64,000 nt of DNA from JBHEBG01 sp046557915 (GCF_046557915.1 NZ_JBHEBG010000001.1:1302001-1366000); one strand, 5' to 3'; numbered from the stretch's first letter, positions 52,914 through 61,586 are shown. The notes: a model not told the origin generated them from the letters alone. A program made the numbers and translations.

Positions 52914-53471
52914 TTGACGAACGAAAAAATAATATTAGGGATAGATCCTGGTACCTCCATTATGGGTTTTGGTATTATCAAAGTAGTGGATAAGAAGATG
53001 ACCTTTATCCAAATGAATGAGTTGGTCCTTAAAAAGTACAATGACCCCTACACCAAACTTAAACTTATATTTGATCGTACCCTAGAGCTTATAGAGACTT
53101 ATCATCCTGATGAGATAGCTATAGAAGCCCCGTTTTATGGCAAAAATGTACAGTCTATGCTAAAGTTGGGCCGTGCCCAAGGTGTGGCGATGGCTGCTGG
53201 CCTTTCAAGACAAATACCAATAACGGAATATTTACCGAAAAAAATAAAAATGGCCATAACAGGGAACGGTAATGCCAGTAAAGAACAGGTTGCCAAAATG
53301 CTCCAAAGCGTATTGGCATTAAAATCGCTCCCCAAAAATTTGGACAGTACCGATGGCCTTGCCGCCGCCGTATGTCATTTTTATAACGAAGGTCGTGTAG
53401 AGGTAGGAAAATCCTATTCGGGCTGGGAAGCCTTTGTGAAACAAAATTCTGGCAAGATCGATAAGCAATGA
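52914..53471 (+). CDS. ruvC: Crossover junction endodeoxyribonuclease RuvC
   Basis: This 185-residue Holliday-junction resolvase has the first catalytic Asp in ILGIDPGTSIMGFG (Asp11), a Glu in AIEAPFYGKNVQS, and Asp in DSTDGLAAAVCHF. The start is a TTG at 52914; no ATG precedes the conserved N-terminus, and TNEKIILGIDPG is where family members begin. It is 7 bp after the lipoprotein gene. A stretch of simple AT-rich repeats begins right at its stop codon. Confidence 0.93.
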   Translation: MTNEKIILGIDPGTSIMGFGIIKVVDKKMTFIQMNELVLKKYNDPYTKLKLIFDRTLELIETYHPDEIAIEAPFYGKNVQSMLKLGRAQGVAMAAGLSRQIPITEYLPKKIKMAITGNGNASKEQVAKMLQSVLALKSLPKNLDSTDGLAAAVCHFYNEGRVEVGKSYSGWEAFVKQNSGKIDKQ

Positions 53472-53530
53472 ACAATAAGCAATTATCAATGAGCAATTAG
53501 CAATAAACAATTATCAATTATCAATGAACG
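53472..53530. repeat. AT-rich degenerate repeat tract left of the four-helix-bundle gene
   Basis: CAATTATCAAT occurs at 53480, 53508 and 53515, with related CAATGA/CAATTAG/CAATAAA variants between. The tract starts at the ruvC stop and carries no gene. Confidence 0.75.
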
Positions 53531-53592
53531 ATGTGCTTTGCATGTTGGCCGTTAAGAATATCAAATTAAATAACCTACTTATTTTACTGAAA

Positions 53593-53952
53593 ATGAAAGA
53601 TAATCCTTTATCTAAAAAGTCGTATGCCTTTGCTTTAGAAATCGTTAAAATTTATAAGGAAGTGACTTTTAGGGAAAAAGAATTTGTGTTGTCAAAACAA
53701 TTGTTGAAGGCAGGAACCTCTATCGGGGCAAACATATCTGAAGCAAACGGGGCTATTTCTAAAGCCGATTTTTCTTCCAAGATATCCATTGCGTATAAAG
53801 AAAGTCTTGAAACTAAGTATTGGCTAAACTTATTGAGGGATGCTGATTATATTCCTTCTGTCAAAGCCAACGGATTATTGGGTTTGGCCGATGAATTATC
53901 CAAAATTATGTTTTCGATATTAAAAACAACTAGGATCAATATAACGAATTAA
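53593..53952 (+). CDS. Four-helix-bundle protein (23S rRNA intervening-sequence type)
   Basis: This 119-residue all-helical protein has the family blocks SYAFALEIVKIYK, LSKQLLKAGTSIGANISEA and KESLETKYWLNLL. Homologs are encoded in intervening sequences of 23S rRNA genes and also stand alone in Bacteroidota. The frame is open from 53524, but MKDNPLSKKSYAF at 53593 is the family start. It sits between ruvC and hemW with simple repeats on both sides, which suggests an inserted cassette. Function unknown. Confidence 0.85.
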   Translation: MKDNPLSKKSYAFALEIVKIYKEVTFREKEFVLSKQLLKAGTSIGANISEANGAISKADFSSKISIAYKESLETKYWLNLLRDADYIPSVKANGLLGLADELSKIMFSILKTTRINITN

Positions 53953-53964
53953 GTGTTTAATCTT

Positions 53965-54041
53965 GCTAACTGCTAACTGCTAACTGCTAACTGCTAACTG
54001 CTAACTGCTAACTGCTAACTGCTAACTGCTAACTGCTAACT
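53965..54041. repeat. Heptanucleotide repeat GCTAACT x 11 next to the hemW start
   Basis: Eleven uninterrupted perfect copies of GCTAACT (77 bp) end 3 nt before the hemW ATG, occupying its whole leader. Such a tract is prone to slippage. Each copy gained or lost shifts spacing by 7 bp. Confidence 0.95.
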
Positions 54042-54044
54042 GAA

Positions 54045-55181
54045 ATGAGCGGAATATACATCCATATCCCTTTTTGTAAACAGGCCTGCCATTACTGTGA
54101 TTTCCATTTCTCTACAAGTATGGGAAAAAAGGAGTCCATGCTTTTAGCACTTCATAAGGAACTGGAGTTACGGAAGGGCGAATTTGAAAGTGAAGAAGTA
54201 GGCACCATTTATTTTGGTGGAGGTACGCCATCGGTTTTGAGCAGTACGGAAATAACCGGACTCATAGAAACGGTATACGTCAATTATAAGGTTACTGAAA
54301 ATCCGGAGATTACCTTAGAGGCCAATCCGGATGATTTATCGATAAAAAAAATAAGGGAATTGGCAGCCTCCCCAATAAACCGTTTAAGCATTGGTATACA
54401 ATCGTTTTTTGACGAAGACCTAAAGTTTATGAATCGCGCCCATTCTGCTGAACAAGCCAGCGCGTGCTTATCCGAGGTAGGATCACATTTTAAAAATATT
54501 TCTATTGATCTTATTTATGGACTACCGGACATGAGCCATGAGCGATGGGAACGGAATATAGAAAAGGCACTTGCCTACGGAATACCTCATATCTCTAGTT
54601 ATGCCCTTACTGTAGAACCAAAAACGGCACTAGCAAATTTTATAGACAAGGGCCTTGTAGCTCCCTTAGATGATGGTGTTGCCGAAGAGCACTACGCCAC
54701 ACTTACTGGGTTGTTAGATGAGGCAGGGTATGTCTGTTATGAGATCTCAAATTTTGGCAAACCGGGATATTTCTCCCAGAACAACACGGCCTATTGGCTA
54801 GGGAAAAAGTACCTAGGTATTGGGCCGTCCGCACATTCGTATAATGGAAAGAGCAGAAGCTGGAATCTAAGCAACAATCCAAAATATATTAAAGCAATCA
54901 GCAATAACGAACTCCCCATGGAAACCGAAGTGCTATCCAAAAGGGATCGTTATAACGAGTATGTAATGACAGGCTTAAGGACTATTTGGGGGGTCTCCAT
55001 ACCCAAAATTAGATCTGAATTTGGTGAAAAATATCACGATTATTTGTTGCATCAGGCAGAAGCGAATTTAAAAAAAGGCCTTCTTTTCATGCAAAAGGAC
55101 ACCTTGGTAGTTTCAAAAAAAGGCAAGTTTTTAAGCGATGGAATTGCAAGTGACCTGTTTATGCTTAAATTAGAAGAGTAA
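54045..55181 (+). CDS. hemW: Radical SAM heme chaperone HemW
   Basis: This 378-residue protein has the cluster motif Cys11-x3-Cys15-x2-Cys18 (CKQACHYCDF), without the HemN-type N-terminal extension, and the HemW C-terminal domain. It binds and inserts heme into respiratory enzymes rather than oxidising coproporphyrinogen. Its start codon abuts an 11-copy GCTAACT repeat, so no normal leader is present. The next gene begins 31 bp downstream. Confidence 0.9.
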   Translation: MSGIYIHIPFCKQACHYCDFHFSTSMGKKESMLLALHKELELRKGEFESEEVGTIYFGGGTPSVLSSTEITGLIETVYVNYKVTENPEITLEANPDDLSIKKIRELAASPINRLSIGIQSFFDEDLKFMNRAHSAEQASACLSEVGSHFKNISIDLIYGLPDMSHERWERNIEKALAYGIPHISSYALTVEPKTALANFIDKGLVAPLDDGVAEEHYATLTGLLDEAGYVCYEISNFGKPGYFSQNNTAYWLGKKYLGIGPSAHSYNGKSRSWNLSNNPKYIKAISNNELPMETEVLSKRDRYNEYVMTGLRTIWGVSIPKIRSEFGEKYHDYLLHQAEANLKKGLLFMQKDTLVVSKKGKFLSDGIASDLFMLKLEE

Positions 55182-55212
55182 TTTTTATTTAGCAGTAATC
55201 CATAGTATCGAT

Positions 55213-55965
55213 TTGATTTCGACCATAAATTATAATAACAAAGACTATAATATAGACCTGTCTAGACCCTTGGATATTTCAATACCACTTAGGGGAGATG
55301 GTTCTAATGTAAATGCTTGGTATGTAGACCCTCCTAGAATAGCGCCTCATAAAGCTGAAGGTTTTTTGGGGAAGGTGTCCGAAGGGGCGTCTACCAATTT
55401 CAATGACATCTATTTTAATCCTCATGCCCACGGCACGCATACGGAGTGCATAGGCCACATCACCAAAGAATTCCACTCTGTCAATGACCTACTCAGTTCT
55501 TTTTTCTTTTTTGCCCAGGTGATTACTATTGCCCCTGAAAAGTATCAAGAAGATTTTGTGATCTCTCGCAAACAGTTACAATATGCCATGGGAGATAAAA
55601 AACCGCAGGCCTTGGTTATAAGGACCCTGCCCAATTTTAATGAAAAAAAGACAAGGCAATATTCGCACACAAATCCGCCCTATCTATTGGAGCAGGCGGC
55701 AAAGTTTTTGGCTGAACAGGGCGTAGAGCATTTACTGATAGACCTACCGTCTGTAGATCGCGAAAAGGACAGTGGAGCTTTATTGGCACATAAAGCATTT
55801 TGGGATTTTGATGGTCCACGAAGGATGCATGCAACCATTACAGAGTTTGTTTTTATAGATAATTCTATTGTTGACGGGGACTATTTTTTAAATCTGCAGG
55901 TAGCGCCCTTTGAAAACGATGCTAGCCCTAGTAGACCCGTACTTTATAATATTCTAGAAGTATGA
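55213..55965 (+). CDS. Cyclase family protein (kynurenine formamidase-like)
   Basis: This 250-residue metal-dependent hydrolase of the cyclase/KynB family has HAHGTHTECIGHI (about 76-88), the metal-binding HxGTHxD-type motif with Glu in place of the last Asp. The start is a TTG at 55213; no suitable ATG precedes it. It overlaps the DUF4260 gene by 4 bp. The substrate is unknown; formylkynurenine is possible but no other kyn gene is nearby. Confidence 0.82.
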   Translation: MISTINYNNKDYNIDLSRPLDISIPLRGDGSNVNAWYVDPPRIAPHKAEGFLGKVSEGASTNFNDIYFNPHAHGTHTECIGHITKEFHSVNDLLSSFFFFAQVITIAPEKYQEDFVISRKQLQYAMGDKKPQALVIRTLPNFNEKKTRQYSHTNPPYLLEQAAKFLAEQGVEHLLIDLPSVDREKDSGALLAHKAFWDFDGPRRMHATITEFVFIDNSIVDGDYFLNLQVAPFENDASPSRPVLYNILEV

Positions 55966-56318
55966 AACAATTGTTGAGGATAGAAGAACTGTTTATGTTT
56001 GGACTAGGCATTTATCTTTTTGGACTATTGCCATTTCAATGGTGGTGGTTTTTGGTATTAATACTTACCCCGGACATTGGTGCCGTGGGATACCTGTTTA
56101 ATAATCGGGTAGGGGCATTTAGCTATAACCTATTTCATCATAAAGGCATAGCAATTTTAATCTACCTATTGGGAACCTATCTTTCATTACCTTTAGGTCA
56201 GTTACTAGGTGTTATATTGTTTTCGCATGCTTCTTTGGATAGGATCTTCGGATACGGTTTAAAATATAAAAAGGGATTTAAGTATACACATTTGGGGGAA
56301 ATTGGCAATAATGGATAG
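55962..56318 (+). CDS. DUF4260 domain-containing membrane protein
   Basis: This 118-residue protein has three membrane helices (about 8-26, 28-46, 60-95), matching DUF4260: FQWWWFLVLILTPDIGAVGYL, YNLFHHKG and HASLDRIFGYGLKY. It overlaps the cyclase gene by 4 bp and the DUF4230 gene by 8 bp. Function unknown. Confidence 0.85.
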   Translation: MKQLLRIEELFMFGLGIYLFGLLPFQWWWFLVLILTPDIGAVGYLFNNRVGAFSYNLFHHKGIAILIYLLGTYLSLPLGQLLGVILFSHASLDRIFGYGLKYKKGFKYTHLGEIGNNG

Positions 56319-56931
56319 TATATTGGAAGCTTTTCTGGGCCTCATCTTGGGGGCAATACTTATGTTCTGGATGTTTTCCTTTTTTCGGAAGAAAAAAAGC
56401 AAGGAATTAACGGAACATCAATCTATTGTATTGCTGGATAAAATTAGGAGCGTTTGCAAACTGGTTTCCGTTGAAGGGGATTTTGCAGAGATTTATAAAT
56501 ACGAAAACACTAAGGAACGCTTTATGAGTTTAGTAAGTAGCAAAAAGAAAGCGTTGATCGTAATAAATGCCAAAGCTCATATAGGCTATGACCTTAAAAA
56601 GGTAAAAATGCATGCGGACAATGCCCGAAAAAAAATTGTACTTACAAATTTTCCCGAACCTGAAGTACTGTCCATAGAACCCGAGCTTCAATTTTACGAT
56701 ATAAAAAATGGGCTCTTCAATGCTTTTTCACCCGATGACCTAACGGCTCTAAACTTGGAAGCCAAGCAACATATAAAAGAAAAAATACCCAATAGTGGCC
56801 TTATGGATACCGCGAAGCGCGAAGTATTGGAAGCAATATTACTTATCGAAAGTATTGCAGAGACCATAGGTTGGAAATTGGATTATAGCGCTTTGGAAAT
56901 ACCTCTTAAACAAGAACAACTAAAAAAATAA
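56311..56931 (+). CDS. DUF4230 domain-containing protein
   Basis: This protein of about 206 residues has one N-terminal membrane helix (about 5-22) and a DUF4230 domain (about 45-200; VCKLVSVEGDFAEIYKYENT, VINAKAHIGYDLKKVKM, VLTNFPEPEVLSIEPELQFYD). The chosen ATG at 56311 overlaps DUF4260 by 8 bp. DUF4230 proteins are of unknown function and probably face the periplasm. Co-transcribed with its neighbours. Confidence 0.85.
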   Translation: MDSILEAFLGLILGAILMFWMFSFFRKKKSKELTEHQSIVLLDKIRSVCKLVSVEGDFAEIYKYENTKERFMSLVSSKKKALIVINAKAHIGYDLKKVKMHADNARKKIVLTNFPEPEVLSIEPELQFYDIKNGLFNAFSPDDLTALNLEAKQHIKEKIPNSGLMDTAKREVLEAILLIESIAETIGWKLDYSALEIPLKQEQLKK

Positions 56932-56939
56932 TATTTTAT

Positions 56940-57341
56940 ATGAAAAAATACATCTGTACATTATTACTTTTGGCATTTGCCATTACAACCTATGCACAAG
57001 TCGAGAATACTATGAAAACATTTGATCCTTCCTTTGCCCATACCGTTTATTTTTGGTTTAAAAACCCTGATAATGAAGCGGATAGAGCCAGATTTGAGAA
57101 ATCACTTCAACAGTTTTTAGATAATTCCAAGTTTGCCAAGACCGATTTTATCGGAAAACCGCCAAAAGCAAGTAGAGATGTGGTGGATGGCTCGTTTACC
57201 TACTCCCTGATCGTTACGTTCGAATCTGCAGCAGCCCAAGAAGGCTATCAAAAAGAAGAACCCCATCTATTGTTCATTGAAGAGTGCAAAGACCTTTGGG
57301 AAAAGGTCATTGTATATGATTCACAGGGGATAGCGCAATAA
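56940..57341 (+). CDS. Exported Dabb family (stress-responsive alpha-beta barrel) protein
   Basis: This 133-residue protein has a signal peptide (residues 1-20, ending TYAQ) and a Dabb dimeric alpha/beta barrel: FAHTVYFWFKNPDNEADRARF, then SYSLIVTFESAAAQEGYQ-like strands and a final HLLFIEECKDLWEK helix. It is 8 bp after DUF4230 and 13 bp before the YjbR gene. Exact substrate unknown. Confidence 0.83.
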   Translation: MKKYICTLLLLAFAITTYAQVENTMKTFDPSFAHTVYFWFKNPDNEADRARFEKSLQQFLDNSKFAKTDFIGKPPKASRDVVDGSFTYSLIVTFESAAAQEGYQKEEPHLLFIEECKDLWEKVIVYDSQGIAQ

Positions 57342-57354
57342 TATCTTTGAGTGT

Positions 57355-57714
57355 ATGAATATAGAGGAGTTTAGGAATTTTTGTATTTCGAAAAAGGGGG
57401 TCACCGAAGAATTCCCGTTCGATGAAAATACCCTGGTCTTTAAAGTGATGGGGAAAATGTTTGCTCTTACAGCATTGGAGCGTCTTCCGCCCCAAGCCAA
57501 TTTAAAGTGCGATCCAGAACGTGCCATAACCTTGCGAGAAACCTATGATGGTAATATAATACCTGGTTATCATATGAGCAAGGTGCATTGGAATACCATT
57601 TTACTAGAGCATTTGGCCCCAGAACTGATTATGGAACTGATAGATCATTCCTATGAGCTGGTAATTTCCAAATTCACCAAAAAATTAAAGGCAGAGTACG
57701 ATACTTTGGTCTAG
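57355..57714 (+). CDS. MmcQ/YjbR family protein
   Basis: This 119-residue protein has the family blocks VTEEFPFDENTLVFKVMGKMFAL near the start, ERLPPQANLKCDPE, PGYHMSKVHWNTI and a C-terminal DHSYELVISKFTKKLK. YjbR proteins have a CyaY-like fold and are often called DNA-binding, but no clear function is known. It closes the run of small genes begun at 55213. Confidence 0.88.
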   Translation: MNIEEFRNFCISKKGVTEEFPFDENTLVFKVMGKMFALTALERLPPQANLKCDPERAITLRETYDGNIIPGYHMSKVHWNTILLEHLAPELIMELIDHSYELVISKFTKKLKAEYDTLV

Positions 57715-57762
57715 GGTTAGAAGCTATATCTTTAACGTTTAATAAATTTTGGAACAGTTCCA

Positions 57763-59532
57763 ATGGAAGACCCAATTTCTTTTTATACCAAACAAATAAG
57801 TCTACATCAAGAAGAATTGGCTAAGGTAAAAAAGCAGCTTTTAGTTTATAGTGTTTTGCGGATTTTGGTGTTTTTGTTAGCCATTCTAGGAGTTTATTTT
57901 GTGTTTGCAAGTGTTAAGATGCTATTGGGCGTAGTATTGATTACCGCTGTCCTTTTTGTTTTTCTGGTATCCAAATATACAGACCTTCAATACCGACGTA
58001 ACAAAATGTTGGCGCTATTAAAAATAAACGAAACAGAAATAGAGGTGCTTAAGCGCAATTTTCATGAGCTTCCGACCGGAGAGGAATTTAAGGATCCCAA
58101 ACATAGTTTCAGTCAGGATATAGATTTATTCGGAAGAGGATCTTTTTATCAATATGTAAATCGAACCAGTTTGGTGCAGGGCAGTAGGGTTTTTGCCAAA
58201 TTGTTGACGGCAAATTCGGTAAATGGCATTATTGAAAAACAGCAAGCCATAGCGGAACTTTCCAAAATGCCCGAATGGCGGCAAGAATTCAGTGCCATAG
58301 CAACGTTGGTACAAGCAGAGACCCCTACCCATGTAATTGTAAAATGGTTTAAGACATATAGTTGTTTTGTGCCTAAGATCATGGGCTGGTTACCCTTTGT
58401 GTTTTCGGGTATTTCAATCACCCTTTTTACAGTTTACTTTCTGGATGGTATTTCGGGGTGGATCCTTTTTTACTGGTTCCTTTTGGGACTTGGGATTACT
58501 GGCGGATTTCTTGCTAGGATTAACAAATTATCAGAAGCAACGGGTAAAGTTCAAAGTACTTTTCGTCAATATCAGAGATTAATTCTAGAAATAGAACAAC
58601 AAGGGTTTTCGGCGCAACTGCTAAAGGAAGAACAAGGGCAAATCTTAAGCGGTACCGAAAAGTCATCTACGGTACTAAAGCAGTTTTCGGATATTTTAGG
58701 TGCCTTGGATCAGCGCAACAATATGCTTTTCGGCTTTTTGGGCAATGGATTTTTATTATGGGACCTAGTACAATCATATAGAATTGAAAAATGGATCTTA
58801 AAAAATGGAACCAAGGTTGAACAGTGGTTTGATACCATTGCTTTTTTTGATGCCTACAACAGCTTAGGGAATTTTGGTTTTAACCATCCCACCTATTCAT
58901 TCCCGATTTTATCAAAGGAAAGTACGGTTCTCAAAGCCAAAGATGCAGGGCATCCTTTATTGGATCCTGCACAAGGGGTCTTGAACGATGTACATATTGA
59001 TAAAGAGAATTTTCTAATTATTACGGGTGCAAATATGGCGGGTAAGAGTACTTTTTTACGAACGGTGTCCTTACAAATAGTCATGGCCAATATGGGGCTT
59101 CCAGTGCACGCGTCGGTTATGGAATATTCACCTATTAAACTGATTACCAGTATGCGAACCTCTGATTCCCTAACGGATGATGAATCGTACTTTTTTTCGG
59201 AGTTGAAGAGGTTAAAATTCATAGTTGATGAAATTGAAAAAGACAACTATTTTATTGTGCTCGATGAAATCCTGAAAGGAACCAACAGTACGGACAAAGC
59301 GATCGGGTCCAAAAAATTTGTGGAAAAATTAGTGGTTTCAAAGTCTACAGGGATAATAGCTACCCACGATCTTAGCTTATGTGAGGTGGCAAAACAGATA
59401 CCCCAAGTGGAAAATTATTTTTTTGATGCAGAAATAATCGATGACGAGCTGCATTTTGATTATAAATTTAAAAAAGGCATTTGCAAAAATATGAACGCTT
59501 CCTTTCTGCTTAAAAAAATGGAAATAGTATAA
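57763..59532 (+). CDS. Membrane-anchored MutS-like ATPase
   Basis: This 589-residue protein has two pairs of membrane helices (about 26-48 and 52-70; about 205-228 and 230-252), a helical lever region (260-380) and a MutS-type ATPase domain (385-589). Walker A is TGANMAGKST (421-430), followed by the SDSLTDDESYFFSEL signature and Walker B FIVLDEILKGTNS. The mismatch-binding and connector domains I-II of MutS are absent. The target is unknown; mismatch repair is unlikely for a membrane protein lacking domain I. It is 10 bp before the next gene. Confidence 0.87.
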   Translation: MEDPISFYTKQISLHQEELAKVKKQLLVYSVLRILVFLLAILGVYFVFASVKMLLGVVLITAVLFVFLVSKYTDLQYRRNKMLALLKINETEIEVLKRNFHELPTGEEFKDPKHSFSQDIDLFGRGSFYQYVNRTSLVQGSRVFAKLLTANSVNGIIEKQQAIAELSKMPEWRQEFSAIATLVQAETPTHVIVKWFKTYSCFVPKIMGWLPFVFSGISITLFTVYFLDGISGWILFYWFLLGLGITGGFLARINKLSEATGKVQSTFRQYQRLILEIEQQGFSAQLLKEEQGQILSGTEKSSTVLKQFSDILGALDQRNNMLFGFLGNGFLLWDLVQSYRIEKWILKNGTKVEQWFDTIAFFDAYNSLGNFGFNHPTYSFPILSKESTVLKAKDAGHPLLDPAQGVLNDVHIDKENFLIITGANMAGKSTFLRTVSLQIVMANMGLPVHASVMEYSPIKLITSMRTSDSLTDDESYFFSELKRLKFIVDEIEKDNYFIVLDEILKGTNSTDKAIGSKKFVEKLVVSKSTGIIATHDLSLCEVAKQIPQVENYFFDAEIIDDELHFDYKFKKGICKNMNASFLLKKMEIV

Positions 59533-59542
59533 CCGACCAAAT

Positions 59543-60544
59543 ATGGATTCGTTAACACAAATTGTATTGGGTGCTGCCGTTGGGGAGGCAGTTTTAGGAA
59601 AAAAGGTAGGGAACAAAGCTATGCTTTATGGTGCCATTGCCGGTACCATTCCCGATTTGGATATTTTTGTAGGTTACTTTGCCGATACCGTAACCACAAT
59701 AGAGCAGCACAGGGGCTTTAGCCACTCTATACTCTTTAGTATACTTTGTGCACCGGTCTTTGGATTTTTGATATCGAAAATAGAACAAAAAAGTGCAGCG
59801 ACCTGGAAAGACTGGGCCTCTTTAATGTTCTGGGGGTTGTTTACCCATCCCATTTTAGATGTTTTTACTACTTGGGGTACACAACTGTTCTGGCCCTTTA
59901 AGATACGGTTGGCATTTCAGAATATTTTTGTCATAGACCCACTTTATACCTTGCCGTTCTTAGTGTTTTTGGTGCTTGCGATGCGGAGAAAAAGAACGGA
60001 CCCCAAACGTAGAAAATGGAACAATCTTGGCTTAATTGTTAGCAGTACATATTTATTGCTGACCTTAGTGCTAAAAGCAGTTACTTATCAAAAGTTCAAA
60101 CAAAATTTGGAAGAACAACAAATAGCGTATACTGAAATTGCTACCAGGCCCACACCTTTTAACTCGCTGCTCTGGACCGCAAATGTGGATACCCAAGATG
60201 CCTACCTAATTGGGGATTATTCATTTTTTGATTCCAAACCCATTGCCTTTAGGTCATATCCAAAAAACCATGAACTGCTTGGTAGTTTAAGGGAAAAAGA
60301 TAAGATAAAACGAATGATCAACATTGCGGAAGGATGGTTTACCATTTCCAATGATAAGGAACAGCTTTATTTTAATGATCTTAGGTTTGGTTTGATTAGT
60401 CTAGATCCGGAGGAGACACAGTTTGTGTTTAGTTATAAAATTCTTTTGGAAAAAGGAGCGGTTACCATGGAAGAGACCGAAAAGTTTGATACGGAAGGGC
60501 AAAAGTTACTCTCAGAGCTTTGGAAACGTATACTTGGAAACTAG
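59543..60544 (+). CDS. Metal-dependent hydrolase (YdjM/LexA-regulated membrane family)
   Basis: This 333-residue protein has four to five membrane helices in the first 185 residues. It has metal-binding His/Asp motifs typical of the YdjM family (MDSLTQIVLGAAVGEA, GTIPDLDIF, HRGFSHSILF, THPILDVFT) and a soluble C-terminal domain (190-333). It belongs to the phospholipase C/P1-like fold. Substrate unknown. It follows the MutS-like gene closely, so the two may be co-transcribed. Confidence 0.85.
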   Translation: MDSLTQIVLGAAVGEAVLGKKVGNKAMLYGAIAGTIPDLDIFVGYFADTVTTIEQHRGFSHSILFSILCAPVFGFLISKIEQKSAATWKDWASLMFWGLFTHPILDVFTTWGTQLFWPFKIRLAFQNIFVIDPLYTLPFLVFLVLAMRRKRTDPKRRKWNNLGLIVSSTYLLLTLVLKAVTYQKFKQNLEEQQIAYTEIATRPTPFNSLLWTANVDTQDAYLIGDYSFFDSKPIAFRSYPKNHELLGSLREKDKIKRMINIAEGWFTISNDKEQLYFNDLRFGLISLDPEETQFVFSYKILLEKGAVTMEETEKFDTEGQKLLSELWKRILGN

Positions 60545-60609
60545 TTCCATACAGTACCTCTGGACGTTGGTCAAATTCTTATATTTACCCGTTTAAAGCA
60601 ATACTGATT

Positions 60610-60969
60610 ATGCTAGGATTACGCACTGCAATTTATATGGTATCGGATATGGAAAAAGCCAAAACATGGTATTCCGAGGCCTTTGGGCAACAACCCTATT
60701 TTGAGGACCCTTTTTATATTGGGTTCAATATAGGGGGTTATGAACTGGGATTGAGGCCTGAAAAATCTAGCAATGAAAAGCCCGAAAGTGTACTTGCCTA
60801 TTGGGGCGTTACCCAAATACAAAAGGAATACGATCGTCTACTAGGAATGGGCGCAACTTCGCACGAAGTTCCTGCCAATGTAGGAGGGGAATTAATGGTT
60901 GCAACGGTAAAAGACCCTTGGGGCAATATTTTGGGGTTGATCTACAATCCCTATTTTAAGCTTGTATAG
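60610..60969 (+). CDS. VOC family (glyoxalase-like) protein
   Basis: This protein of about 119 residues has two beta-alpha-beta-beta-beta repeats: TAIYMVSDMEKAKTWYSEAFG at the start and VATVKDPWGNILGLIYNP at the end. The start at 60610 is chosen because the upstream in-frame part (from 60520) overlaps the previous gene and is unlike the family. Metal or substrate binding cannot be assigned. Confidence 0.84.
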   Translation: MLGLRTAIYMVSDMEKAKTWYSEAFGQQPYFEDPFYIGFNIGGYELGLRPEKSSNEKPESVLAYWGVTQIQKEYDRLLGMGATSHEVPANVGGELMVATVKDPWGNILGLIYNPYFKLV

Positions 60970-61012
60970 AAGTACCTAAGGTTTTGCAAAAACAAAGACC
61001 GAAGGAAAAGTA

Positions 61013-61049
61013 CCATTCGTCTACACTTAATTTCCATTCGTCTACACTT
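61013..61049 (+). promoter_or_regulatory. Two 16-bp direct repeats, 21 bp apart, upstream of the phosphorelay operon
   Basis: CCATTCGTCTACACTT occurs at 61013-61028 and 61034-61049. The 21-bp period equals two helical turns, as in direct-repeat sites bound by LytTR-type regulators. A TAATTTTA element follows near 61068. The operon start codon is at 61107. Confidence 0.55.
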
Positions 61050-61106
61050 CACTTTTTTTTAATCCGTAATTTTAGAAGTTTACAACTTACCTTAACTTAA
61101 ACCGCT

Positions 61107-61508
61107 ATGGACGTATTATTTATTGAGGACGATACTATAGAGACTATGAAATTACAAAGAACGGTCTCCAAACTGCAGTTAAAACATCGTATCACCGAAA
61201 CTAAGAATGGAGAGGAAGCATTGGAGGTATTAAAATCGGGCGCCAAACTCCCGGATATCATTCTGTTGGATCTAAATATGCCCAGGATGAGCGGTATTGA
61301 ATTTCTTAAGGTCCTTAAGGCCGATGAGACTTTTAAATACTTACCCACCATTGTATTGACAACATCTGAAAATAGGGCCGATTTGTTGGAGTGCTACCGA
61401 ATTGGAATTGCTGGCTACGTTATAAAGCCTTTAAAATATGAGGATTATGAAGAAAAACTGAAAAAGGTTTTTCAGTATTGGGAAGTAAATGAGCTAGTAA
61501 AAGCATAG
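61107..61508 (+). CDS. Single-domain response regulator
   Basis: This 133-residue receiver domain of the Rcp1 type has acidic Glu7-Asp8-Asp9, phospho-acceptor Asp55 in PDIILLDLNMP, Thr in TIVLTTSEN and Lys in YVIKPLKYEDY. There is no output domain, so it acts as a phosphate shuttle or binds a partner. It is the first gene of the H-NOX/kinase/Hpt group, 78 bp upstream of the H-NOX gene. Confidence 0.88.
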   Translation: MDVLFIEDDTIETMKLQRTVSKLQLKHRITETKNGEEALEVLKSGAKLPDIILLDLNMPRMSGIEFLKVLKADETFKYLPTIVLTTSENRADLLECYRIGIAGYVIKPLKYEDYEEKLKKVFQYWEVNELVKA

Positions 61509-61586
61509 CAAAAATCCTCATTTCACAACAATATTTTCCAACAAGGTACTAAAATTCCTACTTTAGGCCTATAAACCAAGTAGTAC

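Noticed and set aside
53965..54041. CRISPR-like array
   Set aside because: The repeats are 7 bp, contiguous and without spacers; this is a simple-sequence tract.
61013..61049. Insertion-sequence end or attachment site
   Set aside because: The two 16-bp copies are direct, adjacent and lie just before a promoter, with no transposase or integrase anywhere near.
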